12,770 nucleotides of DNA from Neisseria shayeganii 871 (GCF_000226875.1 NZ_JH164926.1:952280-965049); one strand, 5' to 3'; counted from the stretch's first letter, positions 1-7,074 are shown. Made by a program: numbers and translations. Notes: a model not told the origin generated them from the letters alone.

Positions 1-72
1 ATATCCTCTGAATTCCCGAAACTTGTGTCGGTGGAAATTTAGAGGATTTTTGGGGGGTTTTGCAAAGGTCTC
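1..72. mobile_element. Terminal end of an insertion element or related repeat
   Basis: The stretch ends in GGGTTTTGCAAAGGTCTC (55-72). The same terminus occurs at 1651-1668 (one change), at about 6898-6913 (degraded), and as its reverse complement at 1483-1500 and 12760-12770. Such ends (GAGACCTTTGCAAAA) resemble those of IS5-type elements in Neisseriaceae; this family assignment is from memory and not proven. The upstream 54 bases are not shared with the two short copies in this window, so this may be the end of a full insertion sequence whose body lies outside. It abuts the truncated IS630-type transposase that follows, so it probably inserted into that gene. Confidence 0.5.
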
Positions 73-75
73 AGA

Positions 76-258
76 ATGGCGGTGTTACGCGAAATGGCGC
101 AGAAAGGAAAGCACATGATTTTGCCGCTTCCTCCGTATTCGCCCTATCTCAATCCGATTGAAAAAGTGTGGGCAAATTTTAAACGGGAATTACGGAAAAT
201 CGCTTCAGAGCATGCTTGTTTAGCTGAAATGTTGTCGGACGTTTCTTATTTTAGTTAG
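76..258 (+). pseudogene. IS630-type transposase, C-terminal fragment
   Basis: This 60-residue fragment is the C-terminal end of a DDE transposase of the IS630/Tc1 type. The diagnostic block LPPYSPYLNPIEKVWANFKR (residues about 18-37) contains the last catalytic acid, the Glu of NPIEKVW. The first two catalytic aspartates and the N-terminal helix-turn-helix are absent, because the reading frame is cut where the repeat end at 1-72 joins it. The ATG at 76 is an internal methionine and not a true start. The stop at 256-258 fits the natural C-terminus of the family. The fragment cannot be active and is best read as a relic broken by a later insertion. Confidence 0.8.
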
Positions 259-279
259 CTATAACATACGCCACAGCTT

Positions 280-291
280 TTCAGGTAGCCT
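280..291 (-). repeat. DNA uptake sequence (Eikenella dialect)
   Basis: TTCAGGTAGCCT is the exact reverse complement of AGGCTACCTGAA. It is a single copy lying between the IS630 relic and the terminator downstream of alr. Confidence 0.85.
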
Positions 292-296
292 GACGC

Positions 297-325
297 AAAA
301 AAGCACGCCGGAGGGCGTGCTTTTT
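297..325. terminator. Bidirectional rho-independent terminator downstream of alr
   Basis: A perfect 7 bp stem, GCACGCC (303-309) and GGCGTGC (314-320), encloses the loop GGAG. It is preceded by six A (297-302) and followed by five T (321-325), so it can act on both strands. It lies 19 bases beyond the alr stop on the minus strand and should end that transcript. It would also block plus-strand readthrough from the IS remnants. Confidence 0.9.
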
Positions 326-344
326 CTTTATTCTGCAGCTGGCT

Positions 345-1403
345 TTATTCCTGATACACAAAGGTGGCGCGCTTCACATTGCACAACAGTTCGTAGGCGA
401 TGGTGCCCGCACGTTCGGCCACTTCGGCCACCGATACGCGGTCGCCCCACAGTTCGACCTCGCTGCCGACGCCTTGATGGTGGTCGTCCAACTGCACGGT
501 CAGCATGTCCATGCTCACCCGTCCGATGATGCGGCCGGCATGGCCGTCGATGGTCACCGGGCAGCCGTTCCCCGAGGCACGGGGGTAGCCGTCGGCGTAA
601 CCGCAGGCCACCACGCCGACGCGGGTGGAGTGTTCGGTTACGAAGGCCGCGCCGTAGCCCACCGGTTCGCCCGGCTGCAGGGTGCGCTCGGCAAACACGC
701 GGCTGCTCAGGCGCATCACCGGGCGTAGATCGGCGCACGCGCCGGGGAAGGGTTCGATGCCGTAGAGGGCGATGCCGGCCCGTCCCCAATCCCGCCGCGC
801 GGCGGGGTGGGCCAGTATGCCGGCCGAGTTGGCCAGACTGCAGGCGCCGGATAAATCGGCCACTGCCGTATCAAAAGCCTGCATCTGTTGCGCGGTCATC
901 GGGTGATCCGGTTCGTCGGCACGGGCGAAGTGGCTCATGTTCACGATATCGGCCACGTGCGGGCTTTGCAGCAGCGCCTGATGGGCGGGGGCGAAATTGT
1001 GCGGGAAAAAACCGGCGCGGTGCATGCCGGAATCCATTTTCAACCACACGCTGACCGGCCGCTGCCACGGGTGGGCCAGCAGGCTTTCCAGCTGCCATTG
1101 CGTCTGCACCACTGGCCACAAACGGTAGGCGTCCACCTCGGCATATTCTGCCGCTTCAAAGACGCCTTCGAGCAGCACGATCGGGTTTTCGATGCCGGCT
1201 TGGCGCAATTCGATGCCCTCGGCCGGCGTGGCCACGGCAAAGCCGTCGGTCAAATCGGCCAATGCCCGCGCACAGCGTACCGCGCCGTGTCCGTAGGCAT
1301 TCGCTTTGACCACGGCCAACAGGCGGCCGCCGTGAATGGTTTTCAAGGTTTCATAATTGTGGCGCAGATGAGCCAGTCGGATGGCGGCAACAAGAGGGCG
1401 CAT
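345..1403 (-). CDS. alr: Alanine racemase, biosynthetic (PLP-dependent)
   Basis: Alanine racemase interconverts L- and D-alanine in the cytoplasm and supplies D-Ala for the peptidoglycan stem peptide. The 352-residue length is normal for the family. The PLP-binding lysine is K33 in AVVKANAYGHG. The second catalytic base is Tyr250 in VGYGAAF. Other conserved blocks are LKMDSGMHRAGF (about 121-132), RAGIALYGIEP (208-218), GYADGYPR and GRVSMDM. The start ATG at 1403 gives the usual beginning (MRPLVAAIRLAHLRHNY). The frame stays open for another 86 codons upstream, but that stretch runs through the repeat element at 1483-1668 and has no family similarity, so I reject the longer start. The Shine-Dalgarno match is weak (AGAAAG). 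The gene appears monocistronic and ends at the hairpin at 297-325. Confidence 0.96.
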   Translation of the reverse strand: MRPLVAAIRLAHLRHNYETLKTIHGGRLLAVVKANAYGHGAVRCARALADLTDGFAVATPAEGIELRQAGIENPIVLLEGVFEAAEYAEVDAYRLWPVVQTQWQLESLLAHPWQRPVSVWLKMDSGMHRAGFFPHNFAPAHQALLQSPHVADIVNMSHFARADEPDHPMTAQQMQAFDTAVADLSGACSLANSAGILAHPAARRDWGRAGIALYGIEPFPGACADLRPVMRLSSRVFAERTLQPGEPVGYGAAFVTEHSTRVGVVACGYADGYPRASGNGCPVTIDGHAGRIIGRVSMDMLTVQLDDHHQGVGSEVELWGDRVSVAEVAERAGTIAYELLCNVKRATFVYQE

Positions 1404-1482
1404 ACGGCACTTTCTGAAAGAACGGTTGGGAAGAAGGTGGCCTGGACAATCTGAATCCGGCGGGCGGCCGCTGTAAAAAGAC
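1404..1482. other. alr leader region
   Basis: These 79 bases between the repeat element and alr should hold the alr ribosome binding site and perhaps its promoter. I see no convincing sigma-70 hexamers reading toward alr. The promoter may lie at or inside the adjacent repeat element. Confidence 0.3.
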
Positions 1483-1668
1483 GAGACCTTTGCAACACCC
1501 CCAGATGTGGATGTGCAGTTCCAGGCGTAGCAGAACAGCGAACGTGAACGCCAGGAATCCGCGTGGGACAGACCTATCATACAGAGAGGCAAGTGAGCGA
1601 GCAGTACCCTTAGGGCATAAACGCGCAACGCAGAAATACGCCGCAGATGAGGGTTTTGCAAAGGACTC
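1483..1668. mobile_element. MITE-like element, 186 bp, with 18 bp terminal inverted repeats
   Basis: The left end GAGACCTTTGCAACACCC (1483-1500) and the reverse complement of the right end, GAGTCCTTTGCAAAACCC (1651-1668), match at 16 of 18 positions. The interior encodes no transposase. A shorter relative lies in the opposite orientation at 6775-6913 and shares the blocks CATCTGCGGCG, TTTCTGC, GCTCGCTCACTTGCCT and CATCCACATCTG. Two further termini lie at the window edges. The structure (short, matched ends, no transposase, several copies) is that of a miniature inverted-repeat element, probably moved in trans by an IS with the same ends. No clear target duplication is visible here. The right end touches the DUS hairpin directly. 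Confidence 0.75.
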
Positions 1669-1705
1669 AGGCTACCTGAAACGCAGCCGGCGTTCAGGTA
1701 GCCTG
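1668..1705. terminator. Paired-DUS hairpin downstream of surA
   Basis: CAGGCTACCTGAA (1668-1680) and TTCAGGTAGCCTG (1693-1705) form a 13 bp stem around a 12-base loop. Inverted DUS pairs commonly serve as intrinsic terminators in Neisseriaceae. It lies 10 bases past the surA stop, as expected for a terminator. On the surA (minus) side the expected T-run is missing because the MITE-like element begins right there, so termination may be weakened. Confidence 0.8.
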
Positions 1706-1715
1706 TTTCGGCTGC

Positions 1716-2660
1716 TTACATACGGATGGAAACGTAGCCGCCCTGATGCAGCTGTTGCAGCAGCCGCTGCATGGCGGCTTGGGATTTTTCCTGCACCAAG
1801 GCTTCACGCACACCGGCGCGGATGCGGTCTTCGCGGGAGTTGGGGGTGCGCACTTCGTTTAAGCGGATGATGTGCCAGCCGAATTGGCTGCGCACCGGGC
1901 GGCTGACTTCGCCGGGCTTGAGCGCGCTCATCGCCCGTTCGAATTCCGGCACGGTTTCGCCGGAAGCCATCCAGCCCAAATCACCGCCTTGTTGGGCACT
2001 GGTGTCTTGCGAATACTGGCGGGCCAGTTGGGCGAAATCCACACCGCTGCGCGCTTCCTGCGCCACTTGCAAGGCCAGGCGCTGGGCGCGCTCGCCGTCG
2101 CCCGTAATCAAAATGTGTTGGGCACGGTATTGCGGTTTCGGCTCGGCTTCGGGCAGGGCGGCACCGGGATTGCGGGCAATCACGGCTTCCACTTCTTCAT
2201 CGCTGACCCTGGCTTCGCGCATGATTTGGTTTTGCTGCACTTTTTGCGCGATCAGGCTGTCGCGCACTTGGCGGCGCAGGCCGCGGCGGTCGATGCCCAA
2301 GCGCATTTGCGCGGTTTCAAACTGTGCCACGCTTTGACGGCGGGCGGCGGCAATGCGGGCGATTTCGGCCTCTACTTCGGCATCACCGGCATGTACATTG
2401 TTGCGCTTGCCGGCCTGCACCAGCAGCGATTGGTTGACCAGCTGCATCAGCGATTGGCGCTGCAGCTCTTGGTCGGACAGGCGGGTGTCGCGGTCTTGTT
2501 GGCTGCGGTTGTAGGCGACGGCCTGATTAAGCTCGCGTTGGGTGATGACTTCGTTGTCCACCACGGCCACGATGCTGTCCACCGGACGCACGGCGTCGGC
2601 AGAGGCTACCTGAAAAGACAGACTCAGGCCCAAAGCCAAACACAGGTTTTTCAATTTCAT
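1716..2660 (-). CDS. surA: Periplasmic chaperone / peptidyl-prolyl isomerase SurA
   Basis: SurA binds unfolded outer-membrane proteins in the periplasm and assists their delivery to the BAM machinery. The 314-residue protein has a signal peptide (MKLKNLCLALGLSLSFQVASA, cleavage near residue 21-23). An N-terminal chaperone domain follows from VDSIVAVVDNEVITQREL. One parvulin-type domain spans about 177-270 (QYRAQHILI, GVDFAQLARQYSQD, GGDLGWM, FGWHIIRL), and a C-terminal helix completes the chaperone fold. Escherichia coli SurA is larger (about 428 residues) with two parvulin domains; a single domain suits shorter neisserial-type SurA. The start is fixed by the ATGA overlap with the lptD stop, which suggests translational coupling. 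A DUS lies inside the signal-peptide codons (2603-2614). Confidence 0.95.
   Translation of the reverse strand: MKLKNLCLALGLSLSFQVASADAVRPVDSIVAVVDNEVITQRELNQAVAYNRSQQDRDTRLSDQELQRQSLMQLVNQSLLVQAGKRNNVHAGDAEVEAEIARIAAARRQSVAQFETAQMRLGIDRRGLRRQVRDSLIAQKVQQNQIMREARVSDEEVEAVIARNPGAALPEAEPKPQYRAQHILITGDGERAQRLALQVAQEARSGVDFAQLARQYSQDTSAQQGGDLGWMASGETVPEFERAMSALKPGEVSRPVRSQFGWHIIRLNEVRTPNSREDRIRAGVREALVQEKSQAAMQRLLQQLHQGGYVSIRM
2603..2614 (+). repeat. Intragenic DUS inside the surA signal peptide
   Basis: An exact AGGCTACCTGAA lies within coding sequence. Read on the surA strand it encodes the Phe-Gln-Val-Ala-Ser part of the signal peptide. Signal peptides tolerate sequence change, which may be why an uptake sequence could settle here. 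Confidence 0.85.
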
Positions 2661-4966
2661 TTGCGGTTTACCTCTTCGATATCGGTGTAGCCAGGCACAG
2701 ACTGGCGCAGGGGTTCGAGCGGATTGTTGCCCAAACTGCTTAAGTCGCGCAAGCGCAATTGCAGGAATACGGCGTTTTTGCTCAAGTTTACGCCGGTCAC
2801 ATAATGCTGGCCGACGGCGCTGAAGCTCCAGCAGCCGCAGCTGCTGATGTATTCCATGCCCAGCAAGTGCTCCACCGGTTTGCGCTCGGTGAAGGAATAG
2901 CTGTGGCGGCCGACCAGATACAGATTGCGGCTCACCGGCCATTGGAAAGCCACATCGGCCTGCCGGACTTTGCCGTAGATATTGTCGTAAATCTCGCCGT
3001 CGCGACGATACTGGTAGCGCATGCTGACGGTTTTGCCCGGCTCGGGGCTGTAACGCAGGCCGAGGTTGTATTTGTCGGCTACATTCAGCGTGGTGTTGTA
3101 ATGCACATCGCCGTTCACCCAAATGCTGTCGGTGAGGCGGCCGTCGGCAAACGCCAACACATCGGAGCGCCCGCTGCCGCGCCGTGTCCGCCGGCCTTCC
3201 AAGCCCACATCGTCGCGGTTGAAATAGAGGCGTTGGCCGATGCCGGCACGCAGCCGCTCTTCGCCGTTATCCGCATTGTAAAGACGGGTTTGCACGGCGG
3301 TGGTGAGAAAGTTGGCGGCATTGATGCGGTCGTGGCCGGAAAAGCGGTTTTCCCGGAACAGCTGGCTGTAAGTGAAGCTGTTTTCCGCGGTATCGAACAA
3401 GGGCAGGTCTTCCTGCTCTTTGGTGGGGATGTAGGCATAAAACAGGCGCGGCTCCAAGGTCTGCACATATCGCCGCCCCTGCCAGCCGGCCTGGCGCTCG
3501 AAGGTCAGGCCGCCGTCCACGCTCACAATCGGCAACACGCGGCTGAGCGAACGGGCCGGTTTGCCGCCGGAGCTGTCCAAATCGTAATAGGTGGCGTGCA
3601 GTTGGAATTTGGGGCGCAAATAGCCCCACGGGCGGTTGAATTCAGCGCGTATCGCCGGACTGAGTACCAAACGGCTGCCTTGCTGTTTCCAATCGTGGCT
3701 GAAGCGGCTGAATTGGCCGTAAACGCTCACGTCGGCATAGGGCAGGTTGCGCGACCACTGGGTGATTAGGCGCGGCAACAGGGCGTAGGGCGCGTCTTCG
3801 TAGCCGTCGGCATTGGCCAGTGTCTGGTATTTCTGCACCGTCAGATAGCTGTCGAGGCGGCCGCCGCCCAAACGGGTTTGGTGGCTCAGCCAAGCCTGGC
3901 GGTTGAGGTTGACATTGGTGGCGATGTCGTTGCGTTTATAGAAATCGCGGTAGTAATCGTCATCGGAGACTTGATGGAAATCGATGCCGCCGCTGAGGGT
4001 ATGGCTGAATTGGTGTTGGTGCACCCAGTCGGCCTGGGCACGGGTGTCGTGGCGGCTGAGCCTGTCGTTCGGCAAAACGGCCACATCCAGCTGCCCACGG
4101 TAGTCGGGCTGCAGATAGCGCAGCTGTCCGGCTACCTGAAGGCCGCGGCGGGTGTACAGCGTGGGCGTGAGCGTGGCGTCGTAATGGGGCGCCAGATTGA
4201 AGTAATAAGGCAGCGACACGCTGCCGCCGTCCGAGCCTATGCTCACCGTCGGCACCAAAAAACCGCTTTTGCGGTTGCCGTTGAGCGGAAAATCGATCCA
4301 AGGGGTGTAAAACACGGGTACGCCGCCCAAAACCAATGCCGCATTACGCGCCACGCCGACATTGCGGTCATAATCGGCTTCGATGCTGGATGCACGGATG
4401 TACCAGCTTTCGTCGCCGGGGTTGCAGGTATTGAAGCGGGCGTTCTCTAAGCGGTAGCGGTTTTCACCTTCTACCCGCACGGTTTCGCCGCTGCCCTGAA
4501 AACGGCGTTCGCCGTCGTCGGACTCGAAACGGGCATTTTTCGCTTCGCCCTGATGGGTGTCCAAGCGGTAGGTCAACGCTTCTCCGCTGACGCGGCCGCT
4601 GCCTTGCTCCAAGGTGAAGGTTTCCCCCGCCCGTACGGTTTCCTGAGGTTGATGGTAGTCGATCCAATCGGCCCGAATCACCTGGTCGTCACGCGAGACC
4701 ACCACATCACCTTCCGCCCGCACCCGTACATCGCTCTGGCCGGCCACCCGTTCTGCCTCAATGCGGGTGGCGCCGTCTGCGGGCGCATTTCCCGCATCGG
4801 TACCTATTGGCTCAATCAGATGCTTGGGGGCATCCGGGCTGTCGCAGCGCACTCCTTCCTGAGCCAGCGGCACGGGCGCGGCGGCCAGGCTGCCGGTGAG
4901 ACTCCAAGCGGCCAACACGGCCACAGCCACGGGATTCGGTCGGAATAAACGGAGCAAAAGAATCAC
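2657..4966 (-). CDS. lptD: LPS-assembly outer-membrane protein LptD
   Basis: LptD, with the lipoprotein LptE, forms the outer-membrane plug-and-barrel that inserts lipopolysaccharide at the cell surface. The GTG start at 4966 gives 769 residues and a clear signal peptide (MILLLRLFRPNP then a hydrophobic core, cleavage near residue 30). A GTG at 5017 would add 17 residues ahead of it and seems less likely. The LptA-like (OstA) domain covers about 67-170 (RIEAERVAGQSDVRVRAEGD). The barrel includes LVPTVSIGSDGG, LPYYFNLAPHYDAT, NRQAWLSHQ, HATYYDLDSSGGK, EPRLFYAYIP and RFSGHDRINAANFLTTAVQTR. Four cysteines, at about 41, 181, 710 and 712 (the last two in SSCGCWSF), fit the disulfides needed for LptD maturation. 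lptD and surA form an operon, a common arrangement in proteobacteria. Confidence 0.95.
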   Translation of the reverse strand: MILLLRLFRPNPVAVAVLAAWSLTGSLAAAPVPLAQEGVRCDSPDAPKHLIEPIGTDAGNAPADGATRIEAERVAGQSDVRVRAEGDVVVSRDDQVIRADWIDYHQPQETVRAGETFTLEQGSGRVSGEALTYRLDTHQGEAKNARFESDDGERRFQGSGETVRVEGENRYRLENARFNTCNPGDESWYIRASSIEADYDRNVGVARNAALVLGGVPVFYTPWIDFPLNGNRKSGFLVPTVSIGSDGGSVSLPYYFNLAPHYDATLTPTLYTRRGLQVAGQLRYLQPDYRGQLDVAVLPNDRLSRHDTRAQADWVHQHQFSHTLSGGIDFHQVSDDDYYRDFYKRNDIATNVNLNRQAWLSHQTRLGGGRLDSYLTVQKYQTLANADGYEDAPYALLPRLITQWSRNLPYADVSVYGQFSRFSHDWKQQGSRLVLSPAIRAEFNRPWGYLRPKFQLHATYYDLDSSGGKPARSLSRVLPIVSVDGGLTFERQAGWQGRRYVQTLEPRLFYAYIPTKEQEDLPLFDTAENSFTYSQLFRENRFSGHDRINAANFLTTAVQTRLYNADNGEERLRAGIGQRLYFNRDDVGLEGRRTRRGSGRSDVLAFADGRLTDSIWVNGDVHYNTTLNVADKYNLGLRYSPEPGKTVSMRYQYRRDGEIYDNIYGKVRQADVAFQWPVSRNLYLVGRHSYSFTERKPVEHLLGMEYISSCGCWSFSAVGQHYVTGVNLSKNAVFLQLRLRDLSSLGNNPLEPLRQSVPGYTDIEEVNRK
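4129..4140 (+). repeat. Near-DUS (11 of 12) inside lptD
   Basis: CGGCTACCTGAA differs from the DUS only at the first base. It lies in the barrel-coding part of lptD and could be a weaker uptake site or chance. Confidence 0.5.
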
Positions 4967-5028
4967 CCTATTTCGGTTTTGCCAGTAAAATGGCGCGTAT
5001 TTTAACCCGATTCCCACCGAAAACCATC
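4967..5028. promoter_or_regulatory. Divergent promoter region between lptD and amgK
   Basis: The 62 bases between the two divergent start codons must serve at least one gene, because neither has a co-oriented upstream neighbour within reach. On the minus strand TAAAAT (5004-4999) is a plausible -10 box for lptD, which would place transcription start just upstream of the GTG at 4966 and argues against the GTG at 5017. On the plus strand TTGCCA (4979-4984) followed by TTTTAA (5000-5005) is a poor match with a 15-base spacer. No operator is recognised. Confidence 0.35.
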
Positions 5029-6033
5029 ATGCAACGAGAAAAAGAATTGCAAAACTGGCTGCGGCAGCGCTATCCCGAACAAGACTTCACGCTGGCCTTT
5101 GCCGCCGCCGATGCCGACTTCCGCCGTTACTTCCGCGCCACCTTTGGCGACGGCCGCACCGTGGTCTGCATGGATGCCCCGCCCGACAAAATGAGCATCG
5201 AACCCTATCTGCAGGTGCGCGATATTTTCTCCGCCGTCCATGTGCCGCAGGTCTTCCACCACGACACCGCGCAAGGCTTTGCCGCACTGGAAGACTTCGG
5301 CCGCGTGCCTTATCTGGCCGCCCTCGAACACGATACCCGGCCGGAAATGCATCAACTGCTGCTGCTCGACGCCGTAGATACGCTGGTGGAGCTGCAAAAA
5401 TCGAGCCGGCCCGACGTTTTGCCCGTGTATGACGAAGCCGTGTTCCGGCGTGAAATGCAGCTGTTTCCCGACTGGTTTATGGCCAAAGAACTGGGCCGCA
5501 ACATGAACTTCAAGCAGAAACAGCTCTGGCAGCAAGGCTTGGCCGCCCTGCTGCCCGTGCTCAATGCCCAAGCGCAGGTGTTCGTACACCGCGATTTCAT
5601 CGTGCGCAACCTGATGCTCACCCAAGGCCGGCCGGGCGTGCTCGACTTCCAAGACGCACTCTACGGCCCGATCAGCTACGATTTGGTCTCCCTGCTGCGC
5701 GATGCCTTTATCGAATGGGAAGAAGAATTCGTGATCGACATCGCCGTGCGCTATTGGGAAAAAGCCCGCTCCGCCGGCTTGCCGGTACCGGCCGAATTCG
5801 ATGTCTTCTACCGCGATTTCGAATGGATGGGCGTACAGCGCCACCTCAAAGTGGCCGGCATTTTCGCCCGCCTGTGGCACCGCGACGGCAAAGACAAATA
5901 CCGTCCCGAAATCCCGCGCTTCCTCAACTACCTGCGCCGCACCACCCGCCGCTACGCGGCCTTAGCGCCGTTCTATGAACTGCTGCTCGAGCTGGTGGGC
6001 GACGAAGAACTGCAAACCGGCTATACGTTTTAA
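5029..6033 (+). CDS. amgK: Anomeric N-acetylmuramate/N-acetylglucosamine kinase (AmgK-type phosphotransferase)
   Basis: AmgK phosphorylates the anomeric position of MurNAc/GlcNAc in the cytoplasm, a step in peptidoglycan recycling that feeds UDP-MurNAc synthesis and bypasses de novo steps. The 334-residue protein has the aminoglycoside-phosphotransferase fold. The catalytic loop is HRDFIVRNLML (H187, D189, N194), the metal-binding segment is VLDFQDALYGPISYDLVSLL (D206), and the N-terminal ADADFRRYFR resembles the nucleotide-binding strand region. The ATG at 5029 is preferred because family members begin near here. The in-frame ATG at 4990 adds 13 residues that are unlikely to be part of the protein. 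No good Shine-Dalgarno is visible. A kinase of this type next to lptD/surA is a known arrangement in pseudomonads, where the uridylyltransferase murU follows. Here an IS relic follows instead. The family call is firm, the exact substrate inferred. Confidence 0.85.
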   Translation: MQREKELQNWLRQRYPEQDFTLAFAAADADFRRYFRATFGDGRTVVCMDAPPDKMSIEPYLQVRDIFSAVHVPQVFHHDTAQGFAALEDFGRVPYLAALEHDTRPEMHQLLLLDAVDTLVELQKSSRPDVLPVYDEAVFRREMQLFPDWFMAKELGRNMNFKQKQLWQQGLAALLPVLNAQAQVFVHRDFIVRNLMLTQGRPGVLDFQDALYGPISYDLVSLLRDAFIEWEEEFVIDIAVRYWEKARSAGLPVPAEFDVFYRDFEWMGVQRHLKVAGIFARLWHRDGKDKYRPEIPRFLNYLRRTTRRYAALAPFYELLLELVGDEELQTGYTF

Positions 6034-6171
6034 TTTGAAACTGTTAACTTGGGCGGACAGGAAGGACTGGGAAACCAAATCAAATGTCTATGTAAGCTTC
6101 AATACACACAAAGCCACAACCAATGATGTATAGTCTCAGACTTTAATAGTTCGTTCCATTTTCTTCCCCGA
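6034..6171. other. Intergenic region after amgK, probably the left flank of an IS481-type relic
   Basis: No gene or clear terminator follows the amgK stop. The segment leads into the degenerate transposase at 6172 and may contain the left end of that element. I could not pair a convincing inverted repeat with the right side (about 7075-7110). Confidence 0.3.
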
Positions 6172-7074
6172 ATGGAAGGAAACACCACGGGACAAGTTCT
6201 TCATGCAAGCGCCACCACGACAGAGGCAAGCCGTCGAGCAATACAATGTAGTCAAGAGAGCCTGAGAACGCTGACCAAGTGGAAAAAACGCACCTCGGTA
6301 ACCGACTTACCTACCGGACTCAAGCACCACCCAAGCAACCGCGCTCTACCGTGTTGTCCATCGAGAAAGATGGCGACCATTGTTGCTTTCCGCCAGCATA
6401 CCCTGCTGCCGCTGGATGACTTTCTGTATGCCTTACAGCCTACCATCCCGCATCTGACGGTTCATCCTTGCACCGCTGCCTGAAACGTCACAGCATTTCC
6501 AGACTGACTGAACCAGAGACCGGCAAGCCCGTCAAAAAACGCTTCAAGCGCTATCCCATCGGCTACTTTCATGTCGATATAGCCGAGGTGCATACCACCG
6601 AAGGCAGGCTTTACCTGTTTGTTGCCATTGACAGAACTGCCAAGTTTGCTTTTGCCGAACTGCATAATCCCTCCACCAAGAGGGTGGTAGCGCAGTTTCT
6701 GCGCAAACTGATGAATGCCGTGCCCCACCTCATTCACACGGTGCTTACCGTCAACGGCATCTGATTCACAAACTGAGATCATTTCACCCCCATCTGCGGC
6801 GCATTTCTGCATTGGGCGCTGCTCGCTCACTTGCCTATCTAGATGATATGTCTGCGCTCGCTGCGCTGCTATGCCTTGAACTGCATCCACATCTGAAGGG
6901 TTTCAAAGGTCTCAAACTGAAGTCAAGCGCTTTCATGACGACGGCCACGCACAGCTATACCGGCATCTGATCAACTTCATGAACGCCTACAACTTCAGCC
7001 ACAGGCTCAAGACCTCGAAGAGACTCACGCCCTATGAATTCATCTGCAAACAGTGGGGTGACCAGCCTGAATAG
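6172..7074 (+). pseudogene. IS481-type transposase, frameshifted, deleted and interrupted
   Basis: This is a DDE transposase of the IS481 type, readable only in pieces. The first piece (6172-6450) shows LTKWKKRTSVTDLPTG and FRQHTLLPLDDFLYALQPTIPHLT, with local frame changes near 6330-6380 and a one-base loss near 6455. The second (6468-6764) carries RFKRYPIGYFHVDIAEVHTT (first catalytic Asp) and LYLFVAIDRT. The second catalytic Asp, normally in LTDNGI, reads Val (codon 6750-6752), and a stop follows at once. The third (6919-7074) ends FMNAYNFSHRLKTSKRLTPY...WGDQPE. Between the second and third pieces roughly 50 residues, including the catalytic Glu, are missing and a MITE-like repeat sits in their place. 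It cannot be active. Confidence 0.85.
6775..6913. mobile_element. Second, degraded copy of the MITE-like element inside the IS481 relic
   Basis: This 139 bp stretch is the reverse-orientation relative of the element at 1483-1668. It keeps the core blocks CATCTGCGGCG, GCTCGCTCACTTGCCT and CATCCACATCTG and the outer end TTTCAAAGGTCTC (6901-6913). The other end (GAGATCATTTCACCCCC) has decayed, and the interior is about 45 bp shorter. It is flanked by AAACT on both sides (6770-6774 and 6914-6918), a candidate 5 bp target duplication. Confidence 0.7.

Noticed and set aside
1483..1705. Possible CRISPR-like or tandem repeat array
   Set aside because: There are only inverted pairs and dispersed copies, with no regularly spaced direct repeats. 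No CRISPR array, tRNA or rRNA gene was seen anywhere in the window.
1490..1870. Plus-strand 126-codon frame across the MITE-like element
   Set aside because: It spans the repeat, the DUS hairpin and antisense surA, so it cannot be a unitary gene.
2661..3122. Upstream extension of the surA frame to a 468-residue protein
   Set aside because: The extra part overlaps lptD in another frame and lacks a signal peptide. The ATG at 2660 gives a perfect signal peptide and the ATGA overlap.
2759..3769. Long open frames opposite lptD, surA and alr (for example 336 codons here)
   Set aside because: They are antisense shadows caused by GC-rich codon usage of the real minus-strand genes. They show low-complexity Ala/Gly/Val-rich translations and no family motifs.
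6462..6890. Minus-strand 142-codon frame opposite the IS481 relic
   Set aside because: It is the antisense of a decayed transposase and crosses the inserted repeat. No family is recognised.
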